Origin: Gentiana macrophylla | Lineage: Eukaryota; Streptophyta; Magnoliopsida; Gentianales; Gentianaceae | Length of the DNA: 64,000 bases | Direction: 5' to 3' | Assembly: GCA_026214975.1 (NCBI GenBank) | Contig: CM047810.1 | Coordinates: forward strand, 91,962,316-92,026,315 | Part shown: piece by piece, positions 36,201-47,600 of the stretch | How positions within the stretch are numbered: the stretch's first letter is position 1 | Layout of the letters: each line of letters begins with the position of its first letter | Translations under genes and position numbers: made by a program | Notes under the pieces: generated by a model | Databases searched by the model: none | What the model was told of the DNA's origin: nothing | What the model saw: only the letters and a program-made list of their open reading frames with translations

Positions 36201-38813
36201 TTAACACTTATAGATATTCTTTCCCATTCTTAACTTTCCTTAAAAGGAAACAGTCTTGAACTAGCAGTTCTTTAGAGTAGACACTACTCGTGAACTGTGG
36301 GATGTCTAATGAAAGTGTTACCCAGTGGGACTAATTTTCTAATAAATTAGAAAAACATAGGATAAAAGCTCCCACTAGTTTTTTCGGTTCCAAATACCGT
36401 CTAACTAGCGACACTTTAATTTATGATTCTCCAATTTTTCTATTAGAAAATTTCTCGTGTAGACACTACACCATTAAAATTCACTAGAAGAATTTTATCG
36501 TCCCAATCATCTTTCAAACTGACTACAGTCGTCTCTCGATCAACACGATTGACAACAATGACATCATTATTTACGTCACTTAAGTCTTGACGGCTCCAGA
36601 GAAATATCTCTTCCGAAAAATTAATCGCATGTAAGATCAATAAGTACAACGTTCTAGTTACTTACCACTTTTTAACGAAGTCATTACTAGTCAATTTTAC
36701 ACTAGCAGTCTAGCACCCTAGAGAGATATATAAATAGTTGTAAATAAAATTGACAGAAGATAAATCCAAATCATACACTACTAATAAATTTTAGGAACAT
36801 AAACTAAGTACATATAGTCTATCCTACCGTTCCAAGGATTTAATCTAACACCTCAGTGCCGCCTTAGGGTAGGTCAAAGAGGTTTCGATTAATATTGAAG
36901 ATCAGATTGAGAATCGAACATCTCATTTGTGATCGTCAATCACCTTTCCTTTTCACCAATGTACTACCAAAAATACCCTTTATGAGTGTGACATCATCTG
37001 TCTCAGATTTTTAGGTAGACCCGAGTGTGCCGCCTTAGTGGTCGGTCGGTGACCCGGCGAGTACCCAAAATCCTATCCTTTCGGAGACCAAGCCTTGAAT
37101 TTTGATAGCGGTGAAGGCCTTTCCAGGGGGCGAAATCAAAGCCGCACGAGGCGTCACCATTCTCTCACGTTGCTTGTGTCAACAAGTAGAGGTGGTGGGG
37201 TCGGCGGTCGCTCTCCCGCTCCCACTCAATATTTTGAAAAAGTGGTGGGTTTACTAATCACGTTTTTGGACTTGATGTTACATTAAGGAACAATAAATCA
37301 TAGGCCCGAATGTTGTCGGTTATGTGGGCTAGCCCACCCGACCTATTCGTTAGAACATGTGTGACCGTCGGACGGGTCAAGGCTATGAGAGCTCCGTTGA
37401 GCCGTAGTGGCTCTACGGATGGCTCAGTATTGCCAGACCCCCGTGCAAACGCCACACGTGGAGGGTGAAGTCGATTGAGCCGTAGCTACTGTTGACCACC
37501 CAACCGTGGTTAAACCACTTTCGAACCTGTTTGCCCGTGATTATCCAATCCTTAAACATCAAACATTCACGTAGACACTACGGAACAAAAACGTAATCTC
37601 GTCTTAGGTAAGGTGGAATTCACCGAGAATCCAACACCTTAACCACGAGGTTTCGGGATTTTACTCCTTATGCTTTCGCAGAGTGGGATTCACCGAGAAT
37701 CCATCACCCAACCTCGACGATTGAAAAAAACCGTGTTCCTCGGTTTTTACCCTAATTAGTTTCTAATTAATATCAAACAATTAATTAAAACTAATCGTGT
37801 GTTTTATACATGCTTAACTAATTCCTCGAATTAATTTCTACATGTATGCATATGGAGTGGAATTCATGATATGATGCATGTCATGGCAATTTTCCGGTTC
37901 TACTCATACAATCTACACATGTATACTAGGCGGAAAATAAACACCGAGATGGACCGTTTTGGCACTGTAACTAATCTATTCGAAAATAAATTAGAAAACC
38001 CTAATCTGCAGCTGTTTAGAATCTTCGACGATCGGCATATCAAACGAACTCGGATCGGGACGAAACTTTCCAGATCTGATCTTCATTCTTCGGAATTCAA
38101 GATGGACGGTCGGATCGGAGCTTTGACTTGTCAATCTTCCTCAGTGAGCCGCCCAACTTGCTGCTGAAACAGACTCTTACAACAGCACATCATTTACTTC
38201 CCGAGGTCGATCGGGGATCAAGATGAATCCCGATCGTCCTAAAAATTTTATCTCACCTCCATAACTCCATGATTATCGATCTGACCGGTCGGATATTTGT
38301 TTCAACGGTCCAATACGTTCCAGAAAATCGAGGAAGTCACAGTTAGGGTTTCTGTGAATCCTGCGTTTTTCTGTTACAGCTGCCTCTTCTCATCAACGAA
38401 CGGACATCCAAACGGACTCTGATCGACGCCAAATTTTGTGGGATTTTTCACCAACTTCCAATCTTGATTCTGACCGGAGGGATCTTCGTTTTAACGGCTC
38501 AAACAACGGAAAAAATGAAAAGACTAAACAGCTACTGTACAGATCTATTTTCTGGAAATTAAACTTGCAATAAAAATAAATTACATAATTTCATATACTC
38601 ATGTAAACGAAATTTTCATCGTTTATATGAGTTTACAATAGATCTAACGGGTAAACAGTGCCAACCCCCAATCCATCTCTTCAACCATAACAATTAATCA
38701 TTATCAATGCATAAAACAATAAATAAGATTTACCTACTTGCAATTCCACTCCTTTAAATCGTTTAATTATGATTATGACTATATAAATCGTGGAACCTTT
38801 CTCTGATACCACA
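33291..38813 (-). other. Non-coding internal domain of the LTR element
   Basis: No credible gene is present. The octamer CTCCCACT (AGTGGGAG in element orientation) occurs at 33293, 33365, 34633, 34847, 35512, 35986 and 36369. The decamer GGAATCACCC occurs at 34360, 34466, 34554 and 35655. The first kilobase (33291 to about 34310) is collinear with 62801-64000 of a different, related element. The end near the primer site (37900-38500) is denser in GC and carries GGGTTT-type phrases in element orientation, as in a leader region. Confidence 0.75.
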
Positions 38814-40511
38814 TGAAGGATGCAGGTTCTTAGATCTAAACGAATTAGATCTACGCGCAGCGGATGGATCACGATTTATATATCAAAACACATAATTAAG
38901 GGACTTAAACTACTACAAGGGGGTTTAAGATCATGTTACCAATAACGGAAAGAGAAGCCTTGATCTTCCGATGTGTTCTCCAAACGGCGGTTGATAGACA
39001 CCCTTCTTGATACACGAACCTCCTTGATATGCAACACCAAGAAAAACTCCAAGTTTTTACCCTAGGCAAGAAGAAACTAATTATTCCTCTCTTTTATTTG
39101 ATATGGGCGAAATATTTCAATGCAAATTTCCCTTGGAATAACTCTTCTTTTATAGGAGAGTAAATCATTGGCCTCCAAGTATTAATCAATTAAATAATTA
39201 ATTAATTAATCAAAATAAAAAGATATTTTCATTAATGACTAATTGTGACATGTATTGACCAATAGGAAATCAAATAACAAGTCATCCAACCAATCACATA
39301 ACAAGAATATCTTTTATTTTCCATAACACAAGAAAATTAATTCTTGTGCTAAAAAAGAAGACCTTAGGCGCCACTTTTAGGGTTTATTAGCCCACACAAA
39401 ACGCTTTTATGTGTATTATATTATTTAAGCCCAACTAAATAATATTCATGCATATCAATTAATTAGCCCACCAATTAATTATCAATGAGGCCCTAATAAC
39501 AAGATTATTAGTCCAATTACGTAAGCCACATCGGGGACCATGGGACCTATAACCAGGTAGGCTCCAATAATTAATTATTCATCGAGCGTAATAAGTACAT
39601 TAATTATTAATTCGGGATTACGCCACCATAAACCCAAACCGAACTCTACCGATTACTGGATGTATAATTATACTCAACCCATAGAGTGAATAAGCGTCCA
39701 TTGATATAATCACTACATACGGATTAACCCTCCATAGACTATCCATTATGAGTGGGAAGTCTCCGTGAACCCAACTCAGAATATCTTATCCTTATTTACC
39801 ATCAAACCCCGATGATCAATTAGTACACATATCCGACTAGTAGCTAATTAGTCAAATGTGAACTCCGGGATCGATCACTTTCTCGGGCTAACAAATAAGG
39901 GATCTCTCTCTACTTCCCGCAGGAAGGAATGGATTCCATGTTTGTGAAAATCGAACTACTCACTCATCGAGGAGATAGTGCCAATGAGAAGTGGCTTGGA
40001 ACACATATTCAAGTGAACCGTAACTAACACATCAAACACTACCCCGAGACAAGCAAAGACTCGTGATCACCTCAGATTAAGGTTGATCCATATATGATCA
40101 TCTAATGATTTAATAAGATTCCTCGATTACGGAATTATATCGGAAATTCAGATTAAATCAGATGCAATACTATATGAATGCCATCATATATAAATGCCCC
40201 ACGTAGGTACCTCTACCGACAATCCGGATAAGACTATCACACCCTAAGGTGTTCGGGCGACATCGGTGTTTTAATCAAGAGACCCTAAACTCGATTAAGT
40301 TTACCACGGACTAACAGATTTAAGTATATCACCACTAACTCAATCCTCACGCGCATGCCATGCAATCGAAAGTTAAGCGATTACATACTTGATATACTAG
40401 GGTTTTGGTGATGTATTACTTACAAGCACAAAGCAAGTAATAATGTGAGATAAATTCTGTCATCCATTAAAAACAATTACACAAATTGTCTTTCGGGCAC
40501 TACATCTAACA
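38814..40511 (-). repeat. Right LTR (5' LTR in element orientation)
   Basis: This LTR is 1,698 bp and would carry the promoter in element orientation. It lacks a short stretch near 39058 that is present in the partner (ttcctctaaaac). It is followed directly by the AGTTT target duplication and the rest of the interrupted LINE fragment. Confidence 0.9.
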
Positions 40512-40600
40512 AGTTTCTTCTCGGACACTTTGGGGCACCTCGCCCCTAGGTGACGTTTTGATCGCCTGTTTGGCGGATATTGATTAATAAAATAATTTGG
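40512..40600 (+). pseudogene. 3' end of the interrupted LINE fragment
   Basis: Sequence after the LTR element (gtttcttctcggacactttg...) continues the LINE region cut at 31570 and ends in a short AT-rich tail near 40600. There is no clear poly-A run. It lies within the large Helitron. Confidence 0.55.
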
Positions 40601-40821
40601 TTCCTAAAAAACATTTATTCAATGTGCATGAGAAAGAGCTATAAAATAATTACATCAAGCATGAATCATTTTGTTTAAATTTTCAAATTTAATATACAAT
40701 TACTTTATAAATCAAACATATACTTAACAATGGGTGTAATATTACACTACATTTTAAATTTTCTTAAGTATAAAAATATTTGTTTAATTTAAACACGTGT
40801 AATGCACGTGCATTTTGCTAA

Positions 40822-41045
40822 TCTATTTTTAAAACTGTAGTCGTACATCCAAAACTCCTTGGCATTAAAGAATAATCCCAAGCTCTCTACTAGGTACTTT
40901 GGTCCCCACAAGATCTGGCTAAGATAAATGAAGTAGCCTACAACTTACAACTACCTCAGAATGCTAGGATCCACCATGTATTTCACGGCTCTATGCTTAA
41001 AAAGTTCATAGGAGCAAAAGTTCAACCATCCCCTACACTACCAAT
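40822..41045 (+). mobile_element. gypsy integrase C-terminus, continuation
   Basis: This continues the gypsy element that stops at 24843. Peptides (in shifted frames) include a PKLSTRYFGP phrase, NEVAYNLQLPQNARIHHVFHGS and MLKKFIGAKVQPSP. They are characteristic of the chromatin-end part of plant gypsy integrase after the KEFRVG segment. An in-frame TAG near 40846 replaces a coding codon. A minus-strand LINE fragment begins directly downstream, so the end of the element is lost. Confidence 0.85.
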
Positions 41046-42010
41046 TACTACCACTTGTTTGGCACCCCTCAAAGTTATGAAGGGTGCCAGTCCACGTCTA
41101 ATCATCGGAAATCTGAGACTTGACACAGACAAAAGGAAAATATTATCCTGCAAGTATATATTATCATCAGTAAAACTTGTCAGCTTCGAAACATTCAGCC
41201 CTACACAATCCTCCACAGTGTTGGCTTCACAATAAATGGGAGTACAACTCATCCGATAGTGTTGCAACCACTGTTCAATTTTCTCGATCGTGTGAACAAG
41301 AGGCCATCTGACTCAATCACGGTGATGTATCATGTGATAAAGAATACGCAAGTCCGTCTCAATTTCAAGGTCCCTATACCCATCTCAATGCAAAGGCGAA
41401 TACCGCGGAGAAGAGCGTTTGCCTCATCTTCAATGACATCACCCATACCAAAGGGTTCGGGAAATGCGAAGATAAAAAAAGAAAAAATTCCCCTATCATC
41501 ACAAACCACTCCTCCCCCAAACGTGTTCCCCTAACGCACACTTCCATCAATATTAAGTTTATAAGGTCTGGAAGGTAGCTCTAACACACACTTCTCACTA
41601 GGATACATTGTTTGGGACACTTGACCTTAGTCACAAAGCCTCTAAAAAGACGAACGTGTTCATCCGGTTTAAGTTGAGCTGGAGTGAATTGGTACCCTTA
41701 TGCTAGAATTTTATATTGCCACTCCAATTTCGCAATGATGCAAGTAGCTAAAAAAAGTCCTCCCTCTGAGACCTAGCCTCATTCCTACTTTTCCAAATAG
41801 CCCATAAGAGAAAGAGAGGAGCCGTCATGGGCATATGATCCCGGCTTACCGAGAACGAATGCCAATAACATAACATAACCTTAACCATAACATACACCCT
41901 GCACAGAATGCCAAACATATGGGGAAAATAACCCCATGCCTCATACCGAGAACGAAGGCCAGTAACATAACATAACCTTAACCATAACATTCCCCTAATT
42001 CCCCCCAACT
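41045..42010 (-). pseudogene. LINE RNase H-like fragment, minus strand
   Basis: Minus-strand peptides in broken frames run from FLLWAIWKSRNEA (about 41790) through an RNase H core (KLNIDGSV near 41560, GGGVVCDDRG, EDEANALLRGIRLCIEMG) to HYRMSCTPIYCEANTV (about 41240). The order fits the C-terminal RNase H-like domain of plant LINEs or domesticated relatives. A 46-bp direct repeat (accgagaacgaa-gccaataacataac..., 41852 and 41944) splits the upstream part. Stops show it is dead. Confidence 0.7.
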
Positions 42011-42020
42011 CTCTTCTAAA

Positions 42021-42056
42021 TTCTGTTACAAGCGGTTACCATATTCATTGGTTAAC
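42021..42056 (+). repeat. Remnant of the gypsy 3' LTR end
   Basis: The phrase ttctgttacaagcggttacc and following bases match 20471-20509 with few differences. This gives a direct repeat enclosing the whole gypsy plus its insertions. The rest of this LTR seems replaced by the LINE fragment. Confidence 0.65.
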
Positions 42057-42345
42057 ATTGGTCTGCCATTTTGTTTGTTAAGTTTATAACATTTCATTTC
42101 TTCCAGCTCAGCTAACACATATCAAGTATCCGATTAATTCTACGGGTTTTATTCTCACTTGGTTTTAACAAGAGAGCTTTAGAACAAGCTAAGGAGTGAT
42201 TTGTATCTTAAACACACGGATTTAAGTGATATAATCATAATTCAAAATTATAGGAATTACATTTAAGTCTTACAAAAGCAAGCAACTAGCTAGGACTGGA
42301 TTGGATCCAACTATATCAACTATATATTTGGAGATTTCTTTCTTT

Positions 42346-43353
42346 CTACACAAAAGCACCACCTTTAAGATACTCAGTAAAAGCAAGTGCAACCAAACCC
42401 AACATAGCAAATCTACCATTCCAAAGCTCAGCATCAGAAGTCATCAACCCACTAGATTTTGCTTCAGCTCTAACCCCTTGAAACAGAGGTATCAATGAAG
42501 CCAAAGATAGCAACACACTTGTCCCTACAAACCATGAGAACCCACCTTCATTGATTTGTGAGAATAGATCTTGTCCTCTGGCTAACTCAACACCTATGGC
42601 GGCAACAAATCCTATCATTGCTAGTCTTCCATTGATCCTCTCTGGCCCTGGTCCACTGAAGGCTAGTACATCTTCAAATTTTGTGCTCACCTGCAATGTT
42701 ATCAGATAATTACACTTTTAGTCCTCATGTTTCTTCGCTTTCTTAAAAAAAGGTTAAACCTAACCGAAAGGGCCCATTCCCCGTTCCACGGAATAAGTGG
42801 AAAGGTTAATCACATAACCTAATGATTCAGAGTCATGAGTTATTATTATTCCAAGATAACCTAATGGTTCAGAGTCATAGGCTGTTATTATTCCAAAAGA
42901 CCGAAAGAAGTCCTCCTTTTACAGGATTCGAATCTCCACGCTCCAGCTCTCGATCCAACTGTTTCTTGGCTTTCTTAAAACTAACCCGTGTATTTTTTTT
43001 CCTGAAAATGAATAGTATATATAAAGAAAAACTATATATGGATAATTTAAGGTCACAAACCTTTGGGGCACGGGGAGGTGGAGGGGGAGAAGTAGAGGGG
43101 GTCTGGAGGACTGATTTCTCAGGTGCAACTTCATTTTTATCATCCTGTAATGAAAGAAAATTATCACATAACAAAATACTAAAGAGTTTTCATCATATAA
43201 CTTAAACCCATTAAGTATTTTTACCTCAGCCATGGCCTTGACTTTAAAGTTTGCTCTCTTCAGCAGCCTGGGCATTTGGTTTTGGTTTAGCCCTCCTCTT
43301 CCACTTGTTAAAGGGCTCCCAATGAGAGATTGCATAGCAAATGAAGTGGCCAT
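42346..43353 (-). CDS. ELIP: Early light-induced protein, chloroplastic (3 exons, 185 aa)
   Basis: Exons on the minus strand: 43353-43225, 43144-43061 and 42690-42346. All introns are GT-AG and in phase 0. Exon 1 (43 aa, MATSFAMQSL...) is a Ser/Arg-rich transit peptide region ending KVKAMAE. Exon 2 (28 aa) is acidic then Pro-rich. Exon 3 holds three membrane helices of the LHC superfamily: helix I with ERINGRLAMIGF (Glu88, Asn91, Arg93), helix II about residues 122-141, helix III with ELWNGRFAML (Glu159, Asn162, Arg164). The E..NGR motifs are the pigment-binding pairs. ELIPs bind chlorophyll/carotenoid transiently in thylakoids under high light, cold or drought. Family members are about 190 aa, so this looks complete. 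Confidence 0.96.
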
Positions 43354-43462
43354 TTTGGTTGTGAATTTGTTTGTTGAAAAAGAAATGCCAAGAGTTTATG
43401 AAAAGTAAGTAAAGAAAAAAGATGCTTTGAATGATGGTTAATTATTGTTAAAGTTGAGGGTT

Positions 43463-43474
43463 GGTTTAAATAGA
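43463..43474 (-). promoter_or_regulatory. TATA box of ELIP
   Basis: The minus strand reads CTATTTAAACC, giving a TATTTAAA box about 112-119 bp upstream of the ELIP ATG. That predicts a transcript start about 80-90 nt before the start codon. Confidence 0.7.
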
Positions 43475-43547
43475 AGTTGATGAAGTGAAGAGACGCAGAA
43501 AGGTGATGGTAAATTATGGATCCACGTAGACCTGTAAAGTACTACAT

Positions 43548-43557
43548 GTCACGTGGG
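43548..43557 (-). promoter_or_regulatory. G-box (CACGTG) of ELIP
   Basis: CACGTG at 43550-43555 (minus-strand context CCCACGTGACA) is about 80 bp upstream of the TATA box. A further ACGTGG core lies near 43523. G-boxes bind HY5 and ABA-responsive bZIP factors. ELIP genes in Arabidopsis are known HY5 targets, so light and stress control through this box is a fair inference. Confidence 0.65.
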
Positions 43558-43599
43558 TTCCTATGGTCCGGTAAAGAAAAGAGTAGCGGAATTTTGTGG

Positions 43600-44640
43600 C
43601 CTACAGAGTGAGCAGAAGTTGGACGTTACATCGGAGCTGGCCAATTTTGTTTTTGTTTTTGTTTTTCTTGAAAAATAATAAAAAATAAACCAGCAAAAAT
43701 GTTGTTCAGGACTAACGTATATTTTTCTGGTTGAAAAAAATTATATTTTTTTCACTTCAAAATACTAGAATGTCTCTGTTTTAATGCATAATAATGATAG
43801 TGGTATAACCCAACTTAATACACCTATCACTTAAAGATCTAATACTTATCTTTTTAGATACGCAGGTCAAATTAGCTCAACTCAATTGTGGAAATATAAT
43901 GGATCGTCATGAAAGTTGGCCTTCATAAATTTAAATCGTATTTCGCCCGACAGCACACGGCGCGTATGTAGTCATCTGTTTTTATTATCAGCTCGGTACA
44001 TAGTGTTTACCGGTTCATACAACCGCCGTGATGCAGGTTCACCTCGGTCTCAACTATACGGCCTAGTTCTAGTCATAATCGACCTCAAACAACAGTTACA
44101 CAGTGAACAATGCATTTAACCTACGATCTCGTAACGGTTACATGATTCACGCTTACAGGGCCATGATTACACCATGACTGCCATGATATCGCCTTCATGT
44201 CATAAACCACGAGTAAACTGGCGGAACAATGTTCTTCCCCCACGAGGAAAGCCTATAAAGAGATCATCATCATTACAATTCAGAACTACATTATTAGCTT
44301 GATCCCATGTCAATCACATTGTCTAAGCTATTAGTTTTATCCCAAGCGCACACTCGCTTGAAACTCTGGTCAATTATAAAAATTCTTTTTGTCAAATACT
44401 GACTTGAGAGTCGAAATGGTCACCCGAAGAACAACTACGGGCCCATTTAATGATTTGTGTGTTTTGTAGGCTAATTCATAAAAAATAATCCAAAAAAAGA
44501 CACTTGGATCATCCATTCGAGGTCCAATCTCCCATATTGCAACTTGATTTTGACCCGCACGATTTCCAACATCGTCAAATAGTGCTATAAAGAGGGCGTG
44601 GAAATAATCTAGTAGTTATTTACAATAGCCAACCAAGAAA
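43600..44640 (+). mobile_element. Probable Tat/Ogre-type gypsy LTR and leader
   Basis: This stretch has no ORF of interest. A TATA-like CTATAAAGAG lies near 44250, followed about 140 nt later by ctgacttgagagtcgaaatggtcacccg. That phrase is typical of the downstream part of plant Tat-group LTRs (an 'acttgagcgtcggag' analogue). Pol peptides of the same group follow from 44835. The LTR start is not resolvable and no 3' LTR partner was found in the window. Confidence 0.5.
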
Positions 44641-44649
44641 CCTAAATAA

Positions 44650-47600
44650 ATGGCAGTAATTGAAGATCCTCATATGCAAGATACAGAGAAAAAATGTTAC
44701 ACATCCATGCCTAGGCCAATTCAGGCCGACGAAAGCATTATTTTGATAGCATCAAAAAGGTCTATGACATCACTTAATCTAAGAGAGAAAGGAAAAATCG
44801 TTGTAATCCCACTCGATCTAGGAAGAAATCCAAATTGATGGGAGAAGTTGCACACGGTCCAGATGACCTAATTCCCTTAGCAACTTGCAATAAAGTTTTG
44901 GTCATTGAAGCTATAATCCATAGATGTCTTGTTAAATTCATTTGTGTGGACACTAGAACTGCAGTTAACATTCTCTATTACGACACCTTTCTATCTATAC
45001 AACTTGCGGAGAGGAATCTCACACATGTATTAACCCTTTTATTTGAGTTCACAAGCCCACTGGTTGAAGAGCCATATAGCAGGACTCTAGTGGTTGATTA
45101 TGTAGTAGTTGAAGGCTCATCATACTACAATGTTATAACTAGAAGGCTTGATTCAAACGAACTGAGGGCGGTAATATCTCGTGATCACATTAGCAGAAAG
45201 TTCCCTACTTTGGAATGAACACCAGAAATAAGAGGCAATGTGGAAGTAGCTAGGAGTTGCTACACAGCAGTCGTAAAAATGGAAAGGAATGAACTAACTC
45301 GGCAAGTTCTAATGGAAGATCTTCTTCCGAAAGCCGGGGATCCATTGGGTTCCAAAAACCCAACTGAAGGCGTGAGCTTTTGACTTGAAAATATAAAATA
45401 GATGATCCAAATCAGATCATGGATCCCTTCAACTGAGAACGAGGTATTGAATAAATTATTAGAAGATTTTGCTGAGATGGATAGCTGTGAACATGCCATG
45501 GATATCGGCCGACCTGGCAGTTCACAATATAGACCCTATACGTAAGCTAGTTTGGCAAAAAAAACATCACTTCACGCCCAAAATAAATGCGGAAGTGAAG
45601 AAAGATGTGTCAAAGTTGTTAGAAGCTGAGATTATCAGAGAGGTCTTTTATCTGCCATAGTTGTTAAATCCTATCATGGCCCCAAAGCTAGACACCAGAT
45701 GGCGAATGCGAGTCGATTTCATCGATCTTAACAAAGCCTGTCCCAAGGATTGTTATCCTCTTCCAAATATAAACCCGCTGATCGAATCCACAGTAGGCTT
45801 TAAAATTTTTGATTTCCCGGATGCATATTAAATTTACCATCAGTTTATGATTGCAAATGAGGACGTATATAAAACTTCATTACCGAGATTGTTACCTTTT
45901 GCTATATAACCATGCCGTTAGGTCGTAAGATGCTGGGGCAACATACCAGAGGCTGGTCAACACGATCTTCACTGATCATAATAGAATATGTATGGAAGTA
46001 TACGTTGATGATTCCTTAGTCAAGATCCCGACTCTAGTTTAATACTTGAGAAACTTAAGAGAGGTCTTCGAGGTACTCCAAGCTACCAATATGAGGTTGA
46101 TCCCACTTTCGGTGTTTGATTTAGGAAATTCCCAGTCTATATGGTTTATAAGAAGGGAATTCGAGCTAACCTGGACAAAGTTGACGTATTCCGGAACATG
46201 CCTCCATCAAAAAAGGGGAAGAGGGTGCAGAGGTTGAACGGAAGAATGGCATCATAAAGTAAACAATTGTCTAGTTAGGCAGAACGAGTTCTACCATTCT
46301 CCAAGTACTCAAAAATAACCACACGTTTTAGTAGGACGAGGAATTCTAGAAGGCATTCAAAGCGTATTTGGCCGAACTATGAACCCTGACTTCTCTTTAG
46401 AAAGGGGAACAATTAATCATTTACTTACCCATGTGTAATGAGGCCATCAGTGTGTGCTCCTGAAGGAGGATAATCGGACACAAAAACATATTTACTTTGT
46501 GAGCAAAGTCTTTCATGGTCTAGGAGTCCAATCTACAAAATCAGAGAAGTTAGTCATCTCTTTGGTTCATGCTACTAGGAAGTTGTGTCCATACTTCTAG
46601 TGTCATCTAGTTGCGGTAATCACCGGTCAACCACTCCAAAAAATATTAGCTCGACCAAAGACTTCAATTCGTCTAACCAAATAGTCAATGGAACTAGAGG
46701 AATACAATCTAGATTTCAGACCCCACACATCAATAAAAGCTCAAGCCTTAGCTGATTTATTGGCCGAAGGAACAACCATCTCATTGGACCAAGTACATGA
46801 ATGGTCCAACTCAGGGAAATGGAATATATTTTTATATGGATCTTGGAATAAAAACGGATCGAGCTCATACCTCTTCATTATTACCTAAAGGAAGAAGAGC
46901 TCTCATAAGCTCTTAGATTTGCATTTTTGGATTCAAACAACGAGGCCGAATATGAAGCCCTCATAACCATGATGACCATATAAGATAAGACGGGGTGAAA
47001 AGAATTTGAAAGCATACAGTGACTCACAATTGGTGGTGAACCACTTCAAGGGAGAGTATAAGGAAAAAGAGGAACCAATGAAATAGTACTTGTCAAAAGT
47101 TAAACAAATGGCAGATCAATTGGAGCAATTTAAGATAGATCAGGTACCTTGGTGTAGAGAGGCCTTATCTGTAATGTCCCACATTGGAAAAGTAGTAGAA
47201 TGCTCACCCCCATATAAGTGTGAGACATAAAGGTCTTGTCAACTCGGGTTAGCCCTTTTAGACCAAGCGAGGACGACGGTCTAAGCAATTGACCGGACAT
47301 TTATGACTCATTTAGCGCTACCAGCCCGGGAGTGAGGCGTTCTGAGAACGGTATCGAGCCGACTATCAGACGGAACTATGCGCTGCACCGTACAAGAAGA
47401 CGGTGTAAGGATGGCCTCTAGTTACCTCTGGTAGGGACGATCCAGGAACAGTCTTGACCGTCCTGGCGAGAACGCCAGTCCCTTATAAGGGGGGAGAATG
47501 TAATGTCCTATATTGGAAATGTAGTAGAATGCTCACCCCCATATAAGTGTGAGACATAAAGGTCTTGTCAACTCGGGTTAGCCCTTTTAGACCAAGCGAT

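Larger units (their letters stand above)
31571..40511 (-). mobile_element. Large LTR retrotransposon with non-coding interior (LARD-like)
   Basis: In element orientation (minus) the 5' LTR is 40511-38814 and the 3' LTR is 33290-31571. The LTRs start TGTTAG and end CTTCA. The primer site TGGTATCAGAG follows the 5' LTR (about 38801-38811) and a purine tract GCAAGTGGGAGAT precedes the 3' LTR (33291-33304). A 5-bp duplication AGTTT flanks it (31566-31570 and 40512-40516). The interior of 5.5 kb has no ORF over about 100 codons and no gag/pol peptide that I recognise. The layout matches large retrotransposon derivatives mobilised in trans, probably by a copia relative given the primer site and purine tract. 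Confidence 0.88.
24844..40821 (+). mobile_element. Large non-autonomous Helitron with nested cargo
   Basis: The 5' end reads TCTATCTATACTCGTAATAA after host A (24843). The 3' end is CTAA (40818-40821) before host T (40822), with a hairpin CACGTG/CACGTG (40794-40799 and 40805-40810, loop TAATG) 7 nt upstream. Removing this interval joins two parts of the gypsy integrase C-terminal region in a consistent reading, which independently supports the ends. Total 15,978 bp. Subtracting later insertions (hAT MITE, copia remnant, 8.9-kb LTR element) leaves about 4.8 kb. No Rep or helicase sequence was seen. Near the 5' end a GTGTTTCC-type phrase repeats three times (24877-24955). A LINE RNase H fragment is part of the body. 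Confidence 0.82.

Noticed and set aside
36443..36649. 68-codon minus-strand ORF in the LTR element interior
   Set aside because: The composition looks protein-like but it matches no retroelement domain I know and stands alone among stops.
42822..43205. 127-codon plus-strand ORF overlapping ELIP
   Set aside because: It is the antisense shadow of ELIP introns and exon 2.
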